DNA of 64,000 nucleotides. Source: Paramesorhizobium sp049065735. Lineage in GTDB: Bacteria; Pseudomonadota; Alphaproteobacteria; Rhizobiales; Rhizobiaceae. Under the pieces are notes generated by a model, which was not told the origin of the DNA, searched no databases, and worked only from the letters and a program-made list of their open reading frames with translations. Numbering within the stretch: the stretch's first letter is position 1; every line of letters starts with the position of its first letter. Below, piece by piece: positions 31,960 through 40,771 of this stretch. Both the position numbers and the translations under genes were made by a program. The stretch covers positions 434,001 through 498,000 of the forward strand of contig NZ_JBAKHD010000002.1 of the NCBI RefSeq assembly GCF_049065735.1, given 5' to 3'.

Positions 31960-33792
31960 TCACGCCGCGCCGGGATTGCGGCTCTTCTCAAAACGCTTCC
32001 GCTCGTTCGGGTCGAGATACATCTTGCGCAGGCGGATTGATTTCGGCGTCACTTCCATCAGCTCGTCGTCCTGAATCCAGGAAAGCGCGCGGTCGAGCGT
32101 CATGCGGATCGGCGGGGTCAGCTTCACCGCCTCATCCTTGCCGGCGGCGCGGATATTGGTGAGCTGCTTGCCCTTGAGCACATTGACCTCGAGGTCGTTG
32201 TCGCGCGAGTGGATGCCGATGATCATGCCCTGATAGACCTTGTCGCCCGGCTCGATAATCATCGGGCCGCGATCTTCCAGATTGAACATGGCATAGGCCA
32301 CCGCTTCACCAGCGCCGTTGGAGAGCAGCACGCCGTTGATGCGCCCGCCAATCGGACCCTTATAGGGCTGGTAGTCGTGGAACAGGCGGTTCATGATTGC
32401 CGTGCCGCGCGTATCGGTCAGAAGCTCCGACTGATAGCCGATGAGACCGCGGGTCGGGGCATAAAAGCGCAGGCGGACGCGGTTGCCGCCGGAGGGGCGC
32501 AGTTCCACCATCTCGCCCTTGCGTTCGGACATCTTCTGCACAACGACGCCGGAATGCTCCTCGTCGACGTCGATCACGACCTCTTCGATGGGTTCCATCA
32601 GCGTGCCGTTCTCGTCCTTATGCATGACGACGCGCGGACGCGAGACGGCAAGCTCGAAACCTTCGCGGCGCATGGTCTCGATCAAGACGGCGAGCTGCAA
32701 TTCGCCGCGTCCGGAGACGTAGAAGGAATCCTTGCCCTCGGCTTCCTCGATCTTGAGCGCGACATTGCCCTCGGCCTCCTTGAACAGGCGGTCGCGGATG
32801 ACGCGGCTCGTCACCTTGTCGCCTTCCGTGCCCGCCAGCGGCGAGTCATTGACCAGGAAGGACATGGTGACCGTCGGCGGATCGATGGGCTGCGCGTGCA
32901 GCGCTTCGGTGACGGAGGGGTCGCAGAACGTATCGGCGACAGTGCCCTTGGAAAGGCCGGCAATGGCTACGATATCGCCCGCATGGGCTTCCTCGATTGG
33001 CGTGCGCTCGATGCCGCGGAAGGCGAGAATCTTGGAAATACGGCCCTGCTCGATGAGCTTGCCGTCCTGACCAAGCACCTTGACAGGCTGGTTTGGCTTG
33101 ATCGAACCGGAATGGATGCGGCCGGTGATGATGCGGCCGAGGAAGGGGTTGGCTTCCAGGATCGTGCCGATCATGCGGAAGGCGCCGTCTTCCTCGCCGA
33201 CGCTGGGCTCCGGAACATGTTTCAGCACGAGGTCCAGCAGCGGCGCGAGACCCTGATCCTTCGGTCCCTCGGGATTGAAATTCATCCAGCCATCGCGACC
33301 CGAGCCGTAGAGGATCGGGAAGTCGAGCTGCTCGTCGGTGGCGTCGAGATTGGCAAAGAGGTCGAACACCTCGTTGATAACTTCCTCGTGCCGGCCATCC
33401 GGGCGGTCGATCTTGTTGATGGCGACGATGGGCTTGAGGCCGACCTTCAACGCCTTGCCGACCACGAATTTGGTCTGCGGCATCGGGCCTTCGGAGGCGT
33501 CCACCAGCACGATCGCGCCATCCACCATCGAGAGGATGCGCTCGACCTCGCCGCCGAAATCGGCGTGGCCCGGCGTATCGACGATGTTGATGCGAACGCC
33601 CTTCCACTCGACCGAGGTGGCCTTGGCGAGAATGGTGATGCCGCGTTCCTTTTCCAGATCGTTGGAATCCATGACGCGCTCGGCGACGCGCTGGTTCTCA
33701 CGGAACGAGCCGGACTGTTTCAGAAGCTCGTCGACGAGGGTGGTCTTCCCATGGTCGACGTGAGCGATGATCGCGATATTGCGCAACTGCAT
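31960..33792 (-). CDS. typA: Ribosome-associated GTPase TypA/BipA
   Basis: Translational GTPase of the elongation-factor family that assists ribosome assembly and stress adaptation. The 610-residue protein has G1 IIAHVDHGKTTLVDELL, the switch with ERGITILAK, G3 VDTPGHADFGGEVER, G4 INKIDRPDGR, then EF-G-like domains and the TypA-specific C-terminal domain containing EEHSGVVVQKMSERKGEM and RGTAIMNRLFHDYQPY. Length and order of domains are standard. It is monocistronic, with its own terminator at 31922. Confidence 0.97.
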   Translation of the reverse strand: MQLRNIAIIAHVDHGKTTLVDELLKQSGSFRENQRVAERVMDSNDLEKERGITILAKATSVEWKGVRINIVDTPGHADFGGEVERILSMVDGAIVLVDASEGPMPQTKFVVGKALKVGLKPIVAINKIDRPDGRHEEVINEVFDLFANLDATDEQLDFPILYGSGRDGWMNFNPEGPKDQGLAPLLDLVLKHVPEPSVGEEDGAFRMIGTILEANPFLGRIITGRIHSGSIKPNQPVKVLGQDGKLIEQGRISKILAFRGIERTPIEEAHAGDIVAIAGLSKGTVADTFCDPSVTEALHAQPIDPPTVTMSFLVNDSPLAGTEGDKVTSRVIRDRLFKEAEGNVALKIEEAEGKDSFYVSGRGELQLAVLIETMRREGFELAVSRPRVVMHKDENGTLMEPIEEVVIDVDEEHSGVVVQKMSERKGEMVELRPSGGNRVRLRFYAPTRGLIGYQSELLTDTRGTAIMNRLFHDYQPYKGPIGGRINGVLLSNGAGEAVAYAMFNLEDRGPMIIEPGDKVYQGMIIGIHSRDNDLEVNVLKGKQLTNIRAAGKDEAVKLTPPIRMTLDRALSWIQDDELMEVTPKSIRLRKMYLDPNERKRFEKSRNPGAA

Positions 33793-33889
33793 GTGGGGTC
33801 ACTTCTTAATGATTGAAAGTTGAGACGCCCGCTTCAAGCGATCGCCGTTTGCGGCGCTGCATACAGGTTTTTCCGCGCTTGCGAAAGGG

Positions 33890-33909
33890 GGGGCGCATTA
33901 TTGCGCCCC
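33890..33909. terminator. Hairpin after mgtE
   Basis: GGGGCGCA/TGCGCCCC with a 4-base loop, 7 bases beyond the mgtE stop codon. Only a short T-run follows, so it is a candidate only. Confidence 0.5.
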
Positions 33910-33916
33910 TCCCGAT

Positions 33917-35317
33917 TTAAAGCAAGGTGCCGGAGAGGATAACCATCGCAACCGAAAAATAGATGACAAGCCCTGTGACATCCACCAGCGTGGCGACAAA
34001 GGGCGCTGATGCGCTCGCCGGGTCGAAGCCGAGCTTCTGGAGAATGAAGGGCAGCATAGAACCGGCAAGGGAGCCGAAGGTGACGATGGCGACCAGGGCG
34101 GTGGCGACGGCGGCGGCGATCAGCATCCAGTGCGGCCCATAATCGTAGAAGCCAAGCTCTTGCCAGGCGGCGATGCGGATGAGGCAGATGACGCCCAGGA
34201 GCGCGCCGAGCGCGACGCCCGTGGGCAGCTCCCGCAGCGCCACCTTCCACCAGTCGCGCAATTTCACGTCCTGCAGCGCCAGGGCGCGGATCAGGAGCGA
34301 CGTCGCCTGCGAGCCGGAATTACCGCCCGAGCTCATCACCAGCGGGATGAACAGCGACAGCACCACGGCCTTCGCGATCTCGCCCTCGAAATGCTGCATG
34401 GCGCTCGCCGTCAGCATCTCGCTCAGGAATAGGACCGAGAGCCAGCCGCCGCGCTTCTTGATCATCTCGCGGAAGCCGATTTCCATATAGGGCTTGTCGA
34501 TGGCTTCCAGGCCGCCGAACTTATAGGCATCCTCGGTCGCCTCATGGGTCATGGCGTCGAGCACGTCATCGACGGTCACGATGCCGATGACGCGGTTGCC
34601 CTCGTCCACAACAGGCACGGCGAGCAGATCGTGCTTGCGAAATAGCCGCGCCAGGTCCTCGCGGTCGGTGAGCGGCGATATGGCGACCGGATTGCCGTCG
34701 CGGCTGATGGAGGCGATGGAGGCGTCCGGTTCGCTGGTGATGAGGCGGCGCAGGGTGACGACATGCTCCAGCACTTTCGTGCGGGGATCGACGACATAGA
34801 TGGCATAAATGGTTTCCCGCGAACGCTCCACTTCGCGGATATATTGCAGCGTCCGCGAAACGGTCCAGCTGGCGGGAACGGCGATGAACTCCGTCGTCAT
34901 CAGGCTGCCGGCGGTATCAGGCGGGAAGCCTAGCAGCGTTTTCAGCGCGGCCCGGGTTTCCGGGGCCAGCACGGTGAAAAGCCGGGTGCGGAGGGGCTCG
35001 TCCAGTTCCTGGAAGATATCCGTGGCACGGTCCGCCGACATGGCGTCGAGCAGGCTGCCCGCCTTGTTGAGCGGCAAATTCTCGAATATCTCATCGGTCC
35101 GGCGCAGTTCGGGCCGGTCGAGCAGATCCACGGCTTGCTCTGGCCGCATATGCTCGATGGCGGCGATGGCGTCGTCAATGTCGAGGTCATTAAGGACTTC
35201 GATCGCGTCGCCCGGGTTCATCCTGGCCAGATGCTGGGCGATCGCCACCGCCGAAAGAGCGGCAATGTCGGGGATTTCCGGGGTGTTGACGTCCGGGGAG
35301 AAGCTCTTGGGGGTCAT
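33917..35317 (-). CDS. mgtE: Magnesium transporter MgtE
   Basis: Homodimeric Mg2+ channel gated by cytoplasmic magnesium. The 466-residue protein has the superhelical N-domain (residues ~25-135), two CBS domains (about 140-265, including LLAVPVVDEGNRVIGIVTVDDVLD) and five membrane spans in the last 180 residues, with SLFIPLVMSSGGNSGSQATSL, the pore-lining region of the family. The chosen ATG has GGAAAGG upstream; an in-frame Met 10 codons earlier lacks one. I looked for a magnesium riboswitch in the 288 bases to the divergent M3 peptidase gene and saw none. Confidence 0.94.
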   Translation of the reverse strand: MTPKSFSPDVNTPEIPDIAALSAVAIAQHLARMNPGDAIEVLNDLDIDDAIAAIEHMRPEQAVDLLDRPELRRTDEIFENLPLNKAGSLLDAMSADRATDIFQELDEPLRTRLFTVLAPETRAALKTLLGFPPDTAGSLMTTEFIAVPASWTVSRTLQYIREVERSRETIYAIYVVDPRTKVLEHVVTLRRLITSEPDASIASISRDGNPVAISPLTDREDLARLFRKHDLLAVPVVDEGNRVIGIVTVDDVLDAMTHEATEDAYKFGGLEAIDKPYMEIGFREMIKKRGGWLSVLFLSEMLTASAMQHFEGEIAKAVVLSLFIPLVMSSGGNSGSQATSLLIRALALQDVKLRDWWKVALRELPTGVALGALLGVICLIRIAAWQELGFYDYGPHWMLIAAAVATALVAIVTFGSLAGSMLPFILQKLGFDPASASAPFVATLVDVTGLVIYFSVAMVILSGTLL

Positions 35318-35605
35318 CGGTTTGCCTTTCCGTCGATCCGCCGTCATGGGCAGGATCGTGACAAACCGGTTTGCAAGCGGTCAGATCACGGCTGCCGATG
35401 ACGGCTGGGACAATCGACTGTAACTGTCGCTTGGCATTGTGAGTTGAACTCCGTTACGAAACCGCCACTGCGGGAGAATGCAGCAACGCTGGCCATGATT
35501 TGCTGCCGCAGCCCGCAGAAGTCAAGGGCCGCTTCCCTTGTGGCGCTGCATTCAGCGGCTTAGATAAAAGCACCCGCCTTACTCTACCCATTGGAGTCCC
35601 AGCCC

Positions 35606-37657
35606 ATGTCCAGCACGAAAGCCGCCGTCAATCCTGCCCTCGCCGAGTGGAGGGGGCCGCTCGGGCTTCCAGACTTCACCGCCTTTTCCGACGAGGATTT
35701 CGCCCCGGCCTTCGAGGCGGCATTGGCGCAGGACATGGCGGAGATTGAGGCGATCGCTTCAAACGGTGAGACGCCCGATATCGAAAATACGCTGAAGGCG
35801 CTGCAACTGGCCGGCAAGGCATTGCAGCACGTCTCCGCCATTTTCTGGCTGCGGGCAGGCGCGCATACCAATGAGACGATCCAGAAGCTGGAGCGGGAGA
35901 TCGCGCCGAAACTATCGCGGCACTATTCGAAAATCATGATGGACGCTCGGCTGTTCGCTCGCATCGATGCGCTTTACGAGGCGCGCGATACGCTGGGTCT
36001 CGACGCCGAAACGCTACGGGTCCTTGAAAAAAGCTGGAAGCGCTTCGTGCGCAGCGGCGCGAAACTCGACGAGGCGGGCAAGGCGCGGCTTGCCGATATC
36101 AACGAGAAGCTAGCGGCGCTGGGCGCTCAGTTCGGCCAGAACGTGCTGAAGGACGAAGCCGATTGGGCGCTTGTCATCACCGATGAGGCGGATCTGGCGG
36201 GCCTGCCGGATTTCGTGCGCCAGACCATGCGCGGCGCGGCGGAGGAGCGCGGTCATCCGGATGCCTGGGCGGTGACGCTGGCGCGGGCGGTGATCGAACC
36301 GTTCCTGTCGTTCTCGCAAAATCGCGCCCTGCGTGAAAAGGCGTTCCTCGCCTGGGGCCGGCGGGGCGAGAATGGCGGCGCATCTGATAACCGCGCCATC
36401 GTGGCCGAAACGGTCGCCCTGCGCGCCGAAAAGGCGAAGCTGCTCGGATATGACAGCTTCGCCGCCTATAAGCTCGACGACTCCATGGCCAAGACGCCGG
36501 AAGCGGTGATGGGCCTGCTCGAGCCCGTCTGGGACAAGGCGCGGGCGCGCGCAGCGGAGGAAGAAGCCGAGCTTGAAAGGCTGATTGCCGCGGAAGGGGG
36601 CAATTACAAGGTCGCGCCATGGGACTGGCGTTATTACGCAGAGAAGCGCCGGGCGGAGCTTTTTGCTTTCGACGAGGCGGAACTGAAGCCCTATCTGCAA
36701 CTGGAGAAGATCATTGAGGCGTCTTTTGCCGTCGCGACGCGGCTGTTCGGCCTGCAATTCGAGGAGAAGAAGGGCATTCCCACCTGGCATCCGGATGTGC
36801 GGGTATGGGAAGTGAAGAACCCGGATGGCAGCCGCCGCGGCTTGTTCCTGGGTGATTATTTCGCCCGGCAATCGAAGCGGTCGGGCGCGTGGATGAGTGC
36901 CTTGCAATCGCAGCACAGGCTCGACGGAGGGGCGGAGCCGATCATCTACAATGTGATGAATTTCGCCAAGCCGCCCAAAGGGGAACCGGCACTGCTCTCG
37001 CTCGAGGGCGCGCGTACGCTGTTCCATGAATTCGGCCATGCGCTGCATGGGCTGCTTTCCAATGTGACATGGCCGGCTGTCTCCGGCACCGCCGTGTCGC
37101 GCGATTTCGTGGAGCTACCCTCGCAGCTTTACGAGCACTGGCTGACCGTGCCGGAGGTGCTCGAGAAATATGCGCTGCACTACGCAACCAACGAGCCAAT
37201 GCCGAAGGCGCTGCTCGATAAGATGCTGGCGGCGAAGACGTTCAATTCCGGTTTCGACACGGTGGAGTTTACGGCTTCCGCGCTGGTGGACATGGCGTTC
37301 CATGCGAGCGGCGACCCGGTTGCTGACCCGCTCGCCTTCGAGGCGGAGACGCTGAAGAAACTCAATATGCCCGATGCCATCATCATGCGCCACCGCACGC
37401 CGCATTTCACCCATGTGTTCTCCGGCGACGGCTATTCGGCGGGGTATTATTCCTACATGTGGTCGGAAGTGCTCGACGCCGACGCCTTCAGCGCCTTCGA
37501 AGAGACGGGCGATGCGTTCAATCCAGAACTCGCAGCGCGGCTGAAGCAATATATCTATTCGGCGGGCGGCTCCCGCGATCCGGAAGAACTCTACAAAGCC
37601 TTCCGCGGGAAGATGCCGACGCCAGACGCGATGATTGCCAAGAGAGGGTTGGGGTGA
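35606..37657 (+). CDS. M3 family oligopeptidase (Dcp/OpdA type)
   Basis: Cytoplasmic zinc peptidase of 683 residues that degrades small peptides. The zinc site HEFGHALHGLLS (about residues 474-485) with the downstream Glu in FVELPSQLYEHW is canonical for M3A peptidases. The helical N-terminal half and the C-terminal GYSAGYYSYMWSEVLDADAF are as expected for Dcp/OpdA. The ATG at 35606 follows TTGGAGTC; a TTG 15 bases upstream is not preferred. No signal peptide is present. Dcp and OpdA cannot be told apart by eye, so no symbol is given. Confidence 0.92.
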   Translation: MSSTKAAVNPALAEWRGPLGLPDFTAFSDEDFAPAFEAALAQDMAEIEAIASNGETPDIENTLKALQLAGKALQHVSAIFWLRAGAHTNETIQKLEREIAPKLSRHYSKIMMDARLFARIDALYEARDTLGLDAETLRVLEKSWKRFVRSGAKLDEAGKARLADINEKLAALGAQFGQNVLKDEADWALVITDEADLAGLPDFVRQTMRGAAEERGHPDAWAVTLARAVIEPFLSFSQNRALREKAFLAWGRRGENGGASDNRAIVAETVALRAEKAKLLGYDSFAAYKLDDSMAKTPEAVMGLLEPVWDKARARAAEEEAELERLIAAEGGNYKVAPWDWRYYAEKRRAELFAFDEAELKPYLQLEKIIEASFAVATRLFGLQFEEKKGIPTWHPDVRVWEVKNPDGSRRGLFLGDYFARQSKRSGAWMSALQSQHRLDGGAEPIIYNVMNFAKPPKGEPALLSLEGARTLFHEFGHALHGLLSNVTWPAVSGTAVSRDFVELPSQLYEHWLTVPEVLEKYALHYATNEPMPKALLDKMLAAKTFNSGFDTVEFTASALVDMAFHASGDPVADPLAFEAETLKKLNMPDAIIMRHRTPHFTHVFSGDGYSAGYYSYMWSEVLDADAFSAFEETGDAFNPELAARLKQYIYSAGGSRDPEELYKAFRGKMPTPDAMIAKRGLG

Positions 37658-37730
37658 GCAACTGCCCTCACCCTTATGCTCCCGTGAAGAACTGGCAGAG
37701 GATAAGTGTGAGGGGCAACTGCTTATAAAA

Positions 37731-37937
37731 TCAATAATCCCCCAGCTTGATGTCGGGCGTATAGTCCACGCCCTCCACTTCCTTCACCACCGGCTGGCCG
37801 CATTGCATGACGCCCGTGGCGGCATTGAAGGCGTAGGTGGGGGAACCGTAGAGCTGCCATCCCGTGTTCAAGGCGGCGGTGACGCGGTGGCAGAATTGGG
37901 CGTCGTCGGGCCCGGTGATGAAGCGGTAGAGTTTCAT
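37731..37937 (-). CDS. DUF1737 domain small protein
   Basis: A 68-residue protein that is entirely one DUF1737 domain (LYRFITGPDDAQFCHRVTAALN, then GWQLYGSPTYAFNAATGVMQCGQPVVKEV). The family is common in alphaproteobacteria and of unknown function. It is alone on the minus strand between the M3 peptidase and leuD, with no strong promoter that I can point to. Confidence 0.88.
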   Translation of the reverse strand: MKLYRFITGPDDAQFCHRVTAALNTGWQLYGSPTYAFNAATGVMQCGQPVVKEVEGVDYTPDIKLGDY

Positions 37938-38037
37938 GTGTCACATCCCTTGGGTCGGGCGCGGGCGTTCTTTCCTGCTTTCACTCCGCGCCAAGCTGGT
38001 GTAAAGCGTTGCGGTTGGGAAGGAAAGGTGGAACCCT

Positions 38038-38643
38038 ATGGATAAGTTTACCAAGCTCACCGGCGTTGCCGCTCCGCTGCCGATCATCAATGTCGACACG
38101 GATATGATCATTCCGAAGGATTATCTGAAGACGATCAAGCGCACCGGACTTGGCAAGGGGCTTTTCGCCGAGATGCGCTATCTCGAGGACGGGTCGGAAA
38201 ATCCCGATTTCGTGCTCAATAAGGCCGCTTACCGCAATGCGCAGATTCTGATCGCGGGCGACAATTTCGGCTGCGGCTCCTCGCGCGAGCACGCGCCCTG
38301 GGCGCTGCTCGATTTCGGCATCCGCTGCGTGATCTCCACCTCGTTCGCCGACATTTTCTACAACAATTGCTTCAAGAACGGCATTCTGCCGATCACGGTT
38401 TCGTCCGAAGATTTGGAGAAGCTGATGGACGACGCCTCGCGCGGCGCCAATGCGACGCTGACGGTCGATCTGGAGACACAAGAAATCCACGGACCGGATG
38501 GCGGCTCGATCAAGTTCGACCTCGACGACTTCAAGCGGCATTGCCTGCTCAACGGGCTGGACGATATCGGCCTCACCATGGAGAAGGCCCCTGATATCGC
38601 CCGGTTCGAGGCGAAAAACGCCGAAGCGCGGCCGTGGGCTTGA
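38038..38643 (+). CDS. leuD: 3-isopropylmalate dehydratase small subunit
   Basis: With LeuC isomerises 2- to 3-isopropylmalate in leucine synthesis. The 201-residue protein carries PLPIINVDTDMIIPKDYLKTI, the aconitase swivel-domain signature LIAGDNFGCGSSREHAPWALLDFGI, and the SFADIFYNNCFKNGILPI block. leuC is not in the window. The metallopeptidase gene follows 38 bases downstream on the same strand; leuB is 6 kb away on the other strand. Confidence 0.96.
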   Translation: MDKFTKLTGVAAPLPIINVDTDMIIPKDYLKTIKRTGLGKGLFAEMRYLEDGSENPDFVLNKAAYRNAQILIAGDNFGCGSSREHAPWALLDFGIRCVISTSFADIFYNNCFKNGILPITVSSEDLEKLMDDASRGANATLTVDLETQEIHGPDGGSIKFDLDDFKRHCLLNGLDDIGLTMEKAPDIARFEAKNAEARPWA

Positions 38644-38681
38644 GCTTACCCGGCGCGCTCGCATCCGGAATAGGGAAAGAC

Positions 38682-39104
38682 ATGGCCCGCACCGATCATT
38701 CCGGCGATTGGGCGCAGCGGTTCTCCCCCTCGCTTGACGAAATGGAATCGCTGGCCATCGAGGCCTTCGCCCATCTGCCCGCAGCGTTCCGCGATCTCTG
38801 CGGCGATATCATCATCCAGGTTTCGGATTTCCCCGACGACCAGATCGTCGACGATATGGGGCTGGAGACGCCGTTCGATCTGCTTGGCCTGTTCGAAGGG
38901 CGCGGCATCGGCGAGCGTTTTTCGGTCGCGACCGGCGAGGGGCCGAACCGGATCACCCTCTACCGCCGCGCCATTCTGGATTATTGGGCCGAAAACGAGG
39001 AAGCACTGGGCGATATCGTCACCCATGTGCTGATCCACGAAATCGGCCACCATTTCGGCCTCTCCGATGACGATATGGAGCGAATCGAGGCGAGCGCGGA
39101 GTAG
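38682..39104 (+). CDS. Zinicin-like metallopeptidase family protein
   Basis: A 140-residue protein with the extended zinc motif VLIHEIGHHFGLSDDDME (HExxHxxGxxD, about residues 120-135), typical of the bacterial 'metallopeptidase family' next to leucine genes in rhizobia. An open frame starts 48 bases upstream within the leuD-linked spacer, but MARTDHSGDW is the better start. The substrate is unknown. It is probably co-transcribed with leuD and ends in a convergent gap filled by the repeat at 39113-39245. Confidence 0.88.
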   Translation: MARTDHSGDWAQRFSPSLDEMESLAIEAFAHLPAAFRDLCGDIIIQVSDFPDDQIVDDMGLETPFDLLGLFEGRGIGERFSVATGEGPNRITLYRRAILDYWAENEEALGDIVTHVLIHEIGHHFGLSDDDMERIEASAE

Positions 39105-39112
39105 ATAATTCT

Positions 39113-39245
39113 CCTCCGCGTCATCCTCGGGCTTGTCCCGAGGATCTACTGTCCCTGCAATTTCAAAGCCATAGCCGCATCGGATGCGACTTTGCAGCGG
39201 CAACTCCGGCAGATCCTCGGGACAAGCCCGAGGATGACGGAGGCG
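39113..39245. repeat. Long inverted repeat of TCATCCTCGGGCTTGTCCCG type, family D
   Basis: The left arm GTCATCCTCGGGCTTGTCCC (continuing GAGGATCT) and the right arm, its exact reverse complement, are about 28 bases each and flank a ~65-base centre that has a smaller AGCCGCATCGGATGCG block. Each arm alone folds (ATCCTCGGG/CCCGAGGAT). It lies between the convergent metallopeptidase and asd genes. Confidence 0.8.
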
Positions 39246-39249
39246 TGTT

Positions 39250-40284
39250 TCAAGCCGCCAGTGCCTTCGGCTTCACCAATCCACGCGTGACCAGCAGTTC
39301 CGCGATCTGAATGGCGTTAAGCGCCGCGCCCTTGCGCAGATTGTCCGAGACCACCCACATGGAAAGGCCGTTCTCCACCGTGATATCCTCGCGGATGCGG
39401 GAGATATAGGTGGCATCTTCGCCGGCGGCCTCGTAGGGTGTGATGTAGCCGCCGTTTTCCAGCTTGTCGATGACTTGGCAGCCCGGCGCATCGCGCAGGA
39501 TGTCACGGGCCTCTTCGGCCGAGAGCGGCTTTTCGAACTCGATATTGACGGCTTCCGAATGGCCGATGAAGACGGGCACGCGCACGGCGGTGGCCGTCAG
39601 CTTGATCTTCGGATCGAGGATCTTCTTGGTTTCGGCCACCATCTTCCATTCTTCCTTGGTGTAGCCGTCTTCCATGAAGACATCGATATGCGGGATGACG
39701 TTGAAGGCGATGCGCTTGGTGAACTTCTTCGCCGTGATCGGATCGGCGACGAAGACGGCGCGCGATTGCTCGAACAGCTCGTCCATGCCTTCCTTGCCCG
39801 CCCCCGACACCGACTGATAGGTGGCGACGACGACGCGCTTGACGGTCGCCGCATCATGCAGCGGCTTCAGCGCCACGACGAGCTGCGCCGTCGAGCAATT
39901 GGGATTGGCGATGATGTTGCGCTTGCGGAAACCGTCTATGGCATCGGGGTTCACTTCCGGCACGATCAGCGGCACGTCGGCATCGTAGCGCCAGGCGGAG
40001 GAGTTGTCGATGACGACGCAGCCTTGAGCGCCGATCTTCGGCGACCATTCCTTGGAAACCGTGCCGCCCGCCGACATCAGGCAGATATCCGTGTCGGAGA
40101 AATCGTAAGTGTCGAGCGCCTGTACCTTCAGCGTCCGGTCGCCATAGGACACTTCCGTGCCCTGGCTGCGGCGCGAGGCGAGCGCCACCACCTCATCGGC
40201 GGGAAAGCCGCGTTCCTCGAGGATATTGAGCATCTCGCGGCCCACATTCCCCGTGGCGCCGGCAACCGCAATCTTGAAACCCAT
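39250..40284 (-). CDS. asd: Aspartate-semialdehyde dehydrogenase
   Basis: Reduces aspartyl phosphate to aspartate semialdehyde, the branch to lysine/diaminopimelate, threonine and methionine. The 344-residue protein has the NADP loop VAGATGNVGREMLN (residues 7-20), the active-site Cys130 in NPNCSTAQLVVAL, YQSVSGAGKEGMDEL and the catalytic His in RVPVFIGHSEAVN. RBS AGGAG lies ahead of ATG 40284. The 230-base leader upstream holds a promoter, a Thr-rich leader ORF, a GC hairpin and a terminator (separate entries), so expression is likely controlled by attenuation. Confidence 0.96.
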   Translation of the reverse strand: MGFKIAVAGATGNVGREMLNILEERGFPADEVVALASRRSQGTEVSYGDRTLKVQALDTYDFSDTDICLMSAGGTVSKEWSPKIGAQGCVVIDNSSAWRYDADVPLIVPEVNPDAIDGFRKRNIIANPNCSTAQLVVALKPLHDAATVKRVVVATYQSVSGAGKEGMDELFEQSRAVFVADPITAKKFTKRIAFNVIPHIDVFMEDGYTKEEWKMVAETKKILDPKIKLTATAVRVPVFIGHSEAVNIEFEKPLSAEEARDILRDAPGCQVIDKLENGGYITPYEAAGEDATYISRIREDITVENGLSMWVVSDNLRKGAALNAIQIAELLVTRGLVKPKALAA

Positions 40285-40317
40285 TTGTCTTCTCCTGTCC
40301 CTCTCCGCTTTTCAGAT

Positions 40318-40344
40318 AAAAACCCGGTGGCCATGCGGGTTTTT
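40318..40344 (-). terminator. Intrinsic terminator in the asd leader
   Basis: On the minus strand AAAAACCCG pairs with CGGGTTTTT around a 9-base loop, ending in U-rich sequence 34 bases before the asd start and 45 bases after the leader-ORF stop codon. Placed between leader peptide and structural gene, it is the expected terminator of an attenuator. Confidence 0.75.
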
Positions 40345-40346
40345 CT

Positions 40347-40367
40347 TCCCCGGGCCGGACCCGGGGA
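40347..40367 (-). other. GC-rich hairpin in the asd leader
   Basis: TCCCCGGG-TCCGG-CCCGGGGA, a perfect 8-base stem two bases upstream of the terminator. It may act as a pause or part of a switch, since CGGGT in its 5' arm could also pair with the terminator's ACCCG. Confidence 0.6.
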
Positions 40368-40388
40368 GGGGCGAGCAGGCCAAGGGAA

Positions 40389-40514
40389 TCAGACCGTTTT
40401 CGTGGTCGTTTTCGTCAGTGTTTTGGCCGTGGATGTGGTGGAGAAAAAGCGCCCGCATCCGGCGATGAAGCCGGAACGGTAAGACAGTGCTGGCGCTGCT
40501 GGCACGCGATTCAC
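40389..40514 (-). CDS. Threonine-rich leader peptide of asd
   Basis: A 41-codon ORF starting GTG, preceded by AAGGAG at an 8-base spacing. It reads MNRVPAAPALSYRSGFIAGC, then GRFFSTTSTAKTLTKTTTKTV. Of the last 16 residues nine are Thr and three Lys, both products of the pathway entered through asd. It is followed by the GC hairpin and the terminator before asd, and codons 19-24 (positions 40443-40458) can pair over 13 bases (one 3-base bulge) with the terminator's 5' arm at 40333-40345. This arrangement is that of an attenuator leader peptide; translation and regulation are inferred, not known. No alternative gene covers this stretch. Confidence 0.68.
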   Translation of the reverse strand: MNRVPAAPALSYRSGFIAGCGRFFSTTSTAKTLTKTTTKTV

Positions 40515-40539
40515 GCGAGGTTCTCCTTGTCCGGCACTG

Positions 40540-40567
40540 TTTCTATCCCGTTTCTCTTAAGAGTCAA
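40540..40567 (-). promoter_or_regulatory. Likely promoter of the asd leader
   Basis: TTGACT and TAGAAA on the minus strand, 16 bases apart, end about 25 bases upstream of the leader-peptide start. This leaves room for the AAGGAG ribosome-binding site within a short 5' leader. Confidence 0.5.
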
Positions 40568-40700
40568 TTGCGAACAGGTGCCCTTGCAACCGCTTTCTTA
40601 GACTAAAGAATACTGCCGCAATTGCGCGTTTAGAGGCATGATGCAGCGTTTATCGGCGAGACGTCCGGCTGGAGGAGCTTTGGGACGGCTTGCCTTAGCC

Positions 40701-40739
40701 AAGTCCGGGAAAAGCGTGAAGCGGTTTTCGTCGGGACTT
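40701..40739. repeat. Palindromic repeat element upstream of the MHS transporter
   Basis: AAGTCCGGGAAAAGCGTGAA then GCGGTTTTCGTCGGGACTT: arms AAGTCC/GGGACTT with inner AAAA/TTTT pairing. It resembles small dispersed repeats of the Hyphomicrobiales with GAAGCGGTTTTC cores. It lies about 30 bases upstream of the transporter start. Confidence 0.5.
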
Positions 40740-40771
40740 GCAACCACTGAATGTCTGGGAGGACACATATC

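Noticed and set aside
32209..33816. Long open frame antisense to typA
   Set aside because: Mirror frame of a clearly recognised GTPase; residue make-up is that of a shadow (Arg/Asp/His rich, no known motif).
35318..35605. Magnesium riboswitch upstream of mgtE
   Set aside because: I saw none of the conserved blocks of the M-box aptamer in the 288-base gap, only GC-rich imperfect stems.
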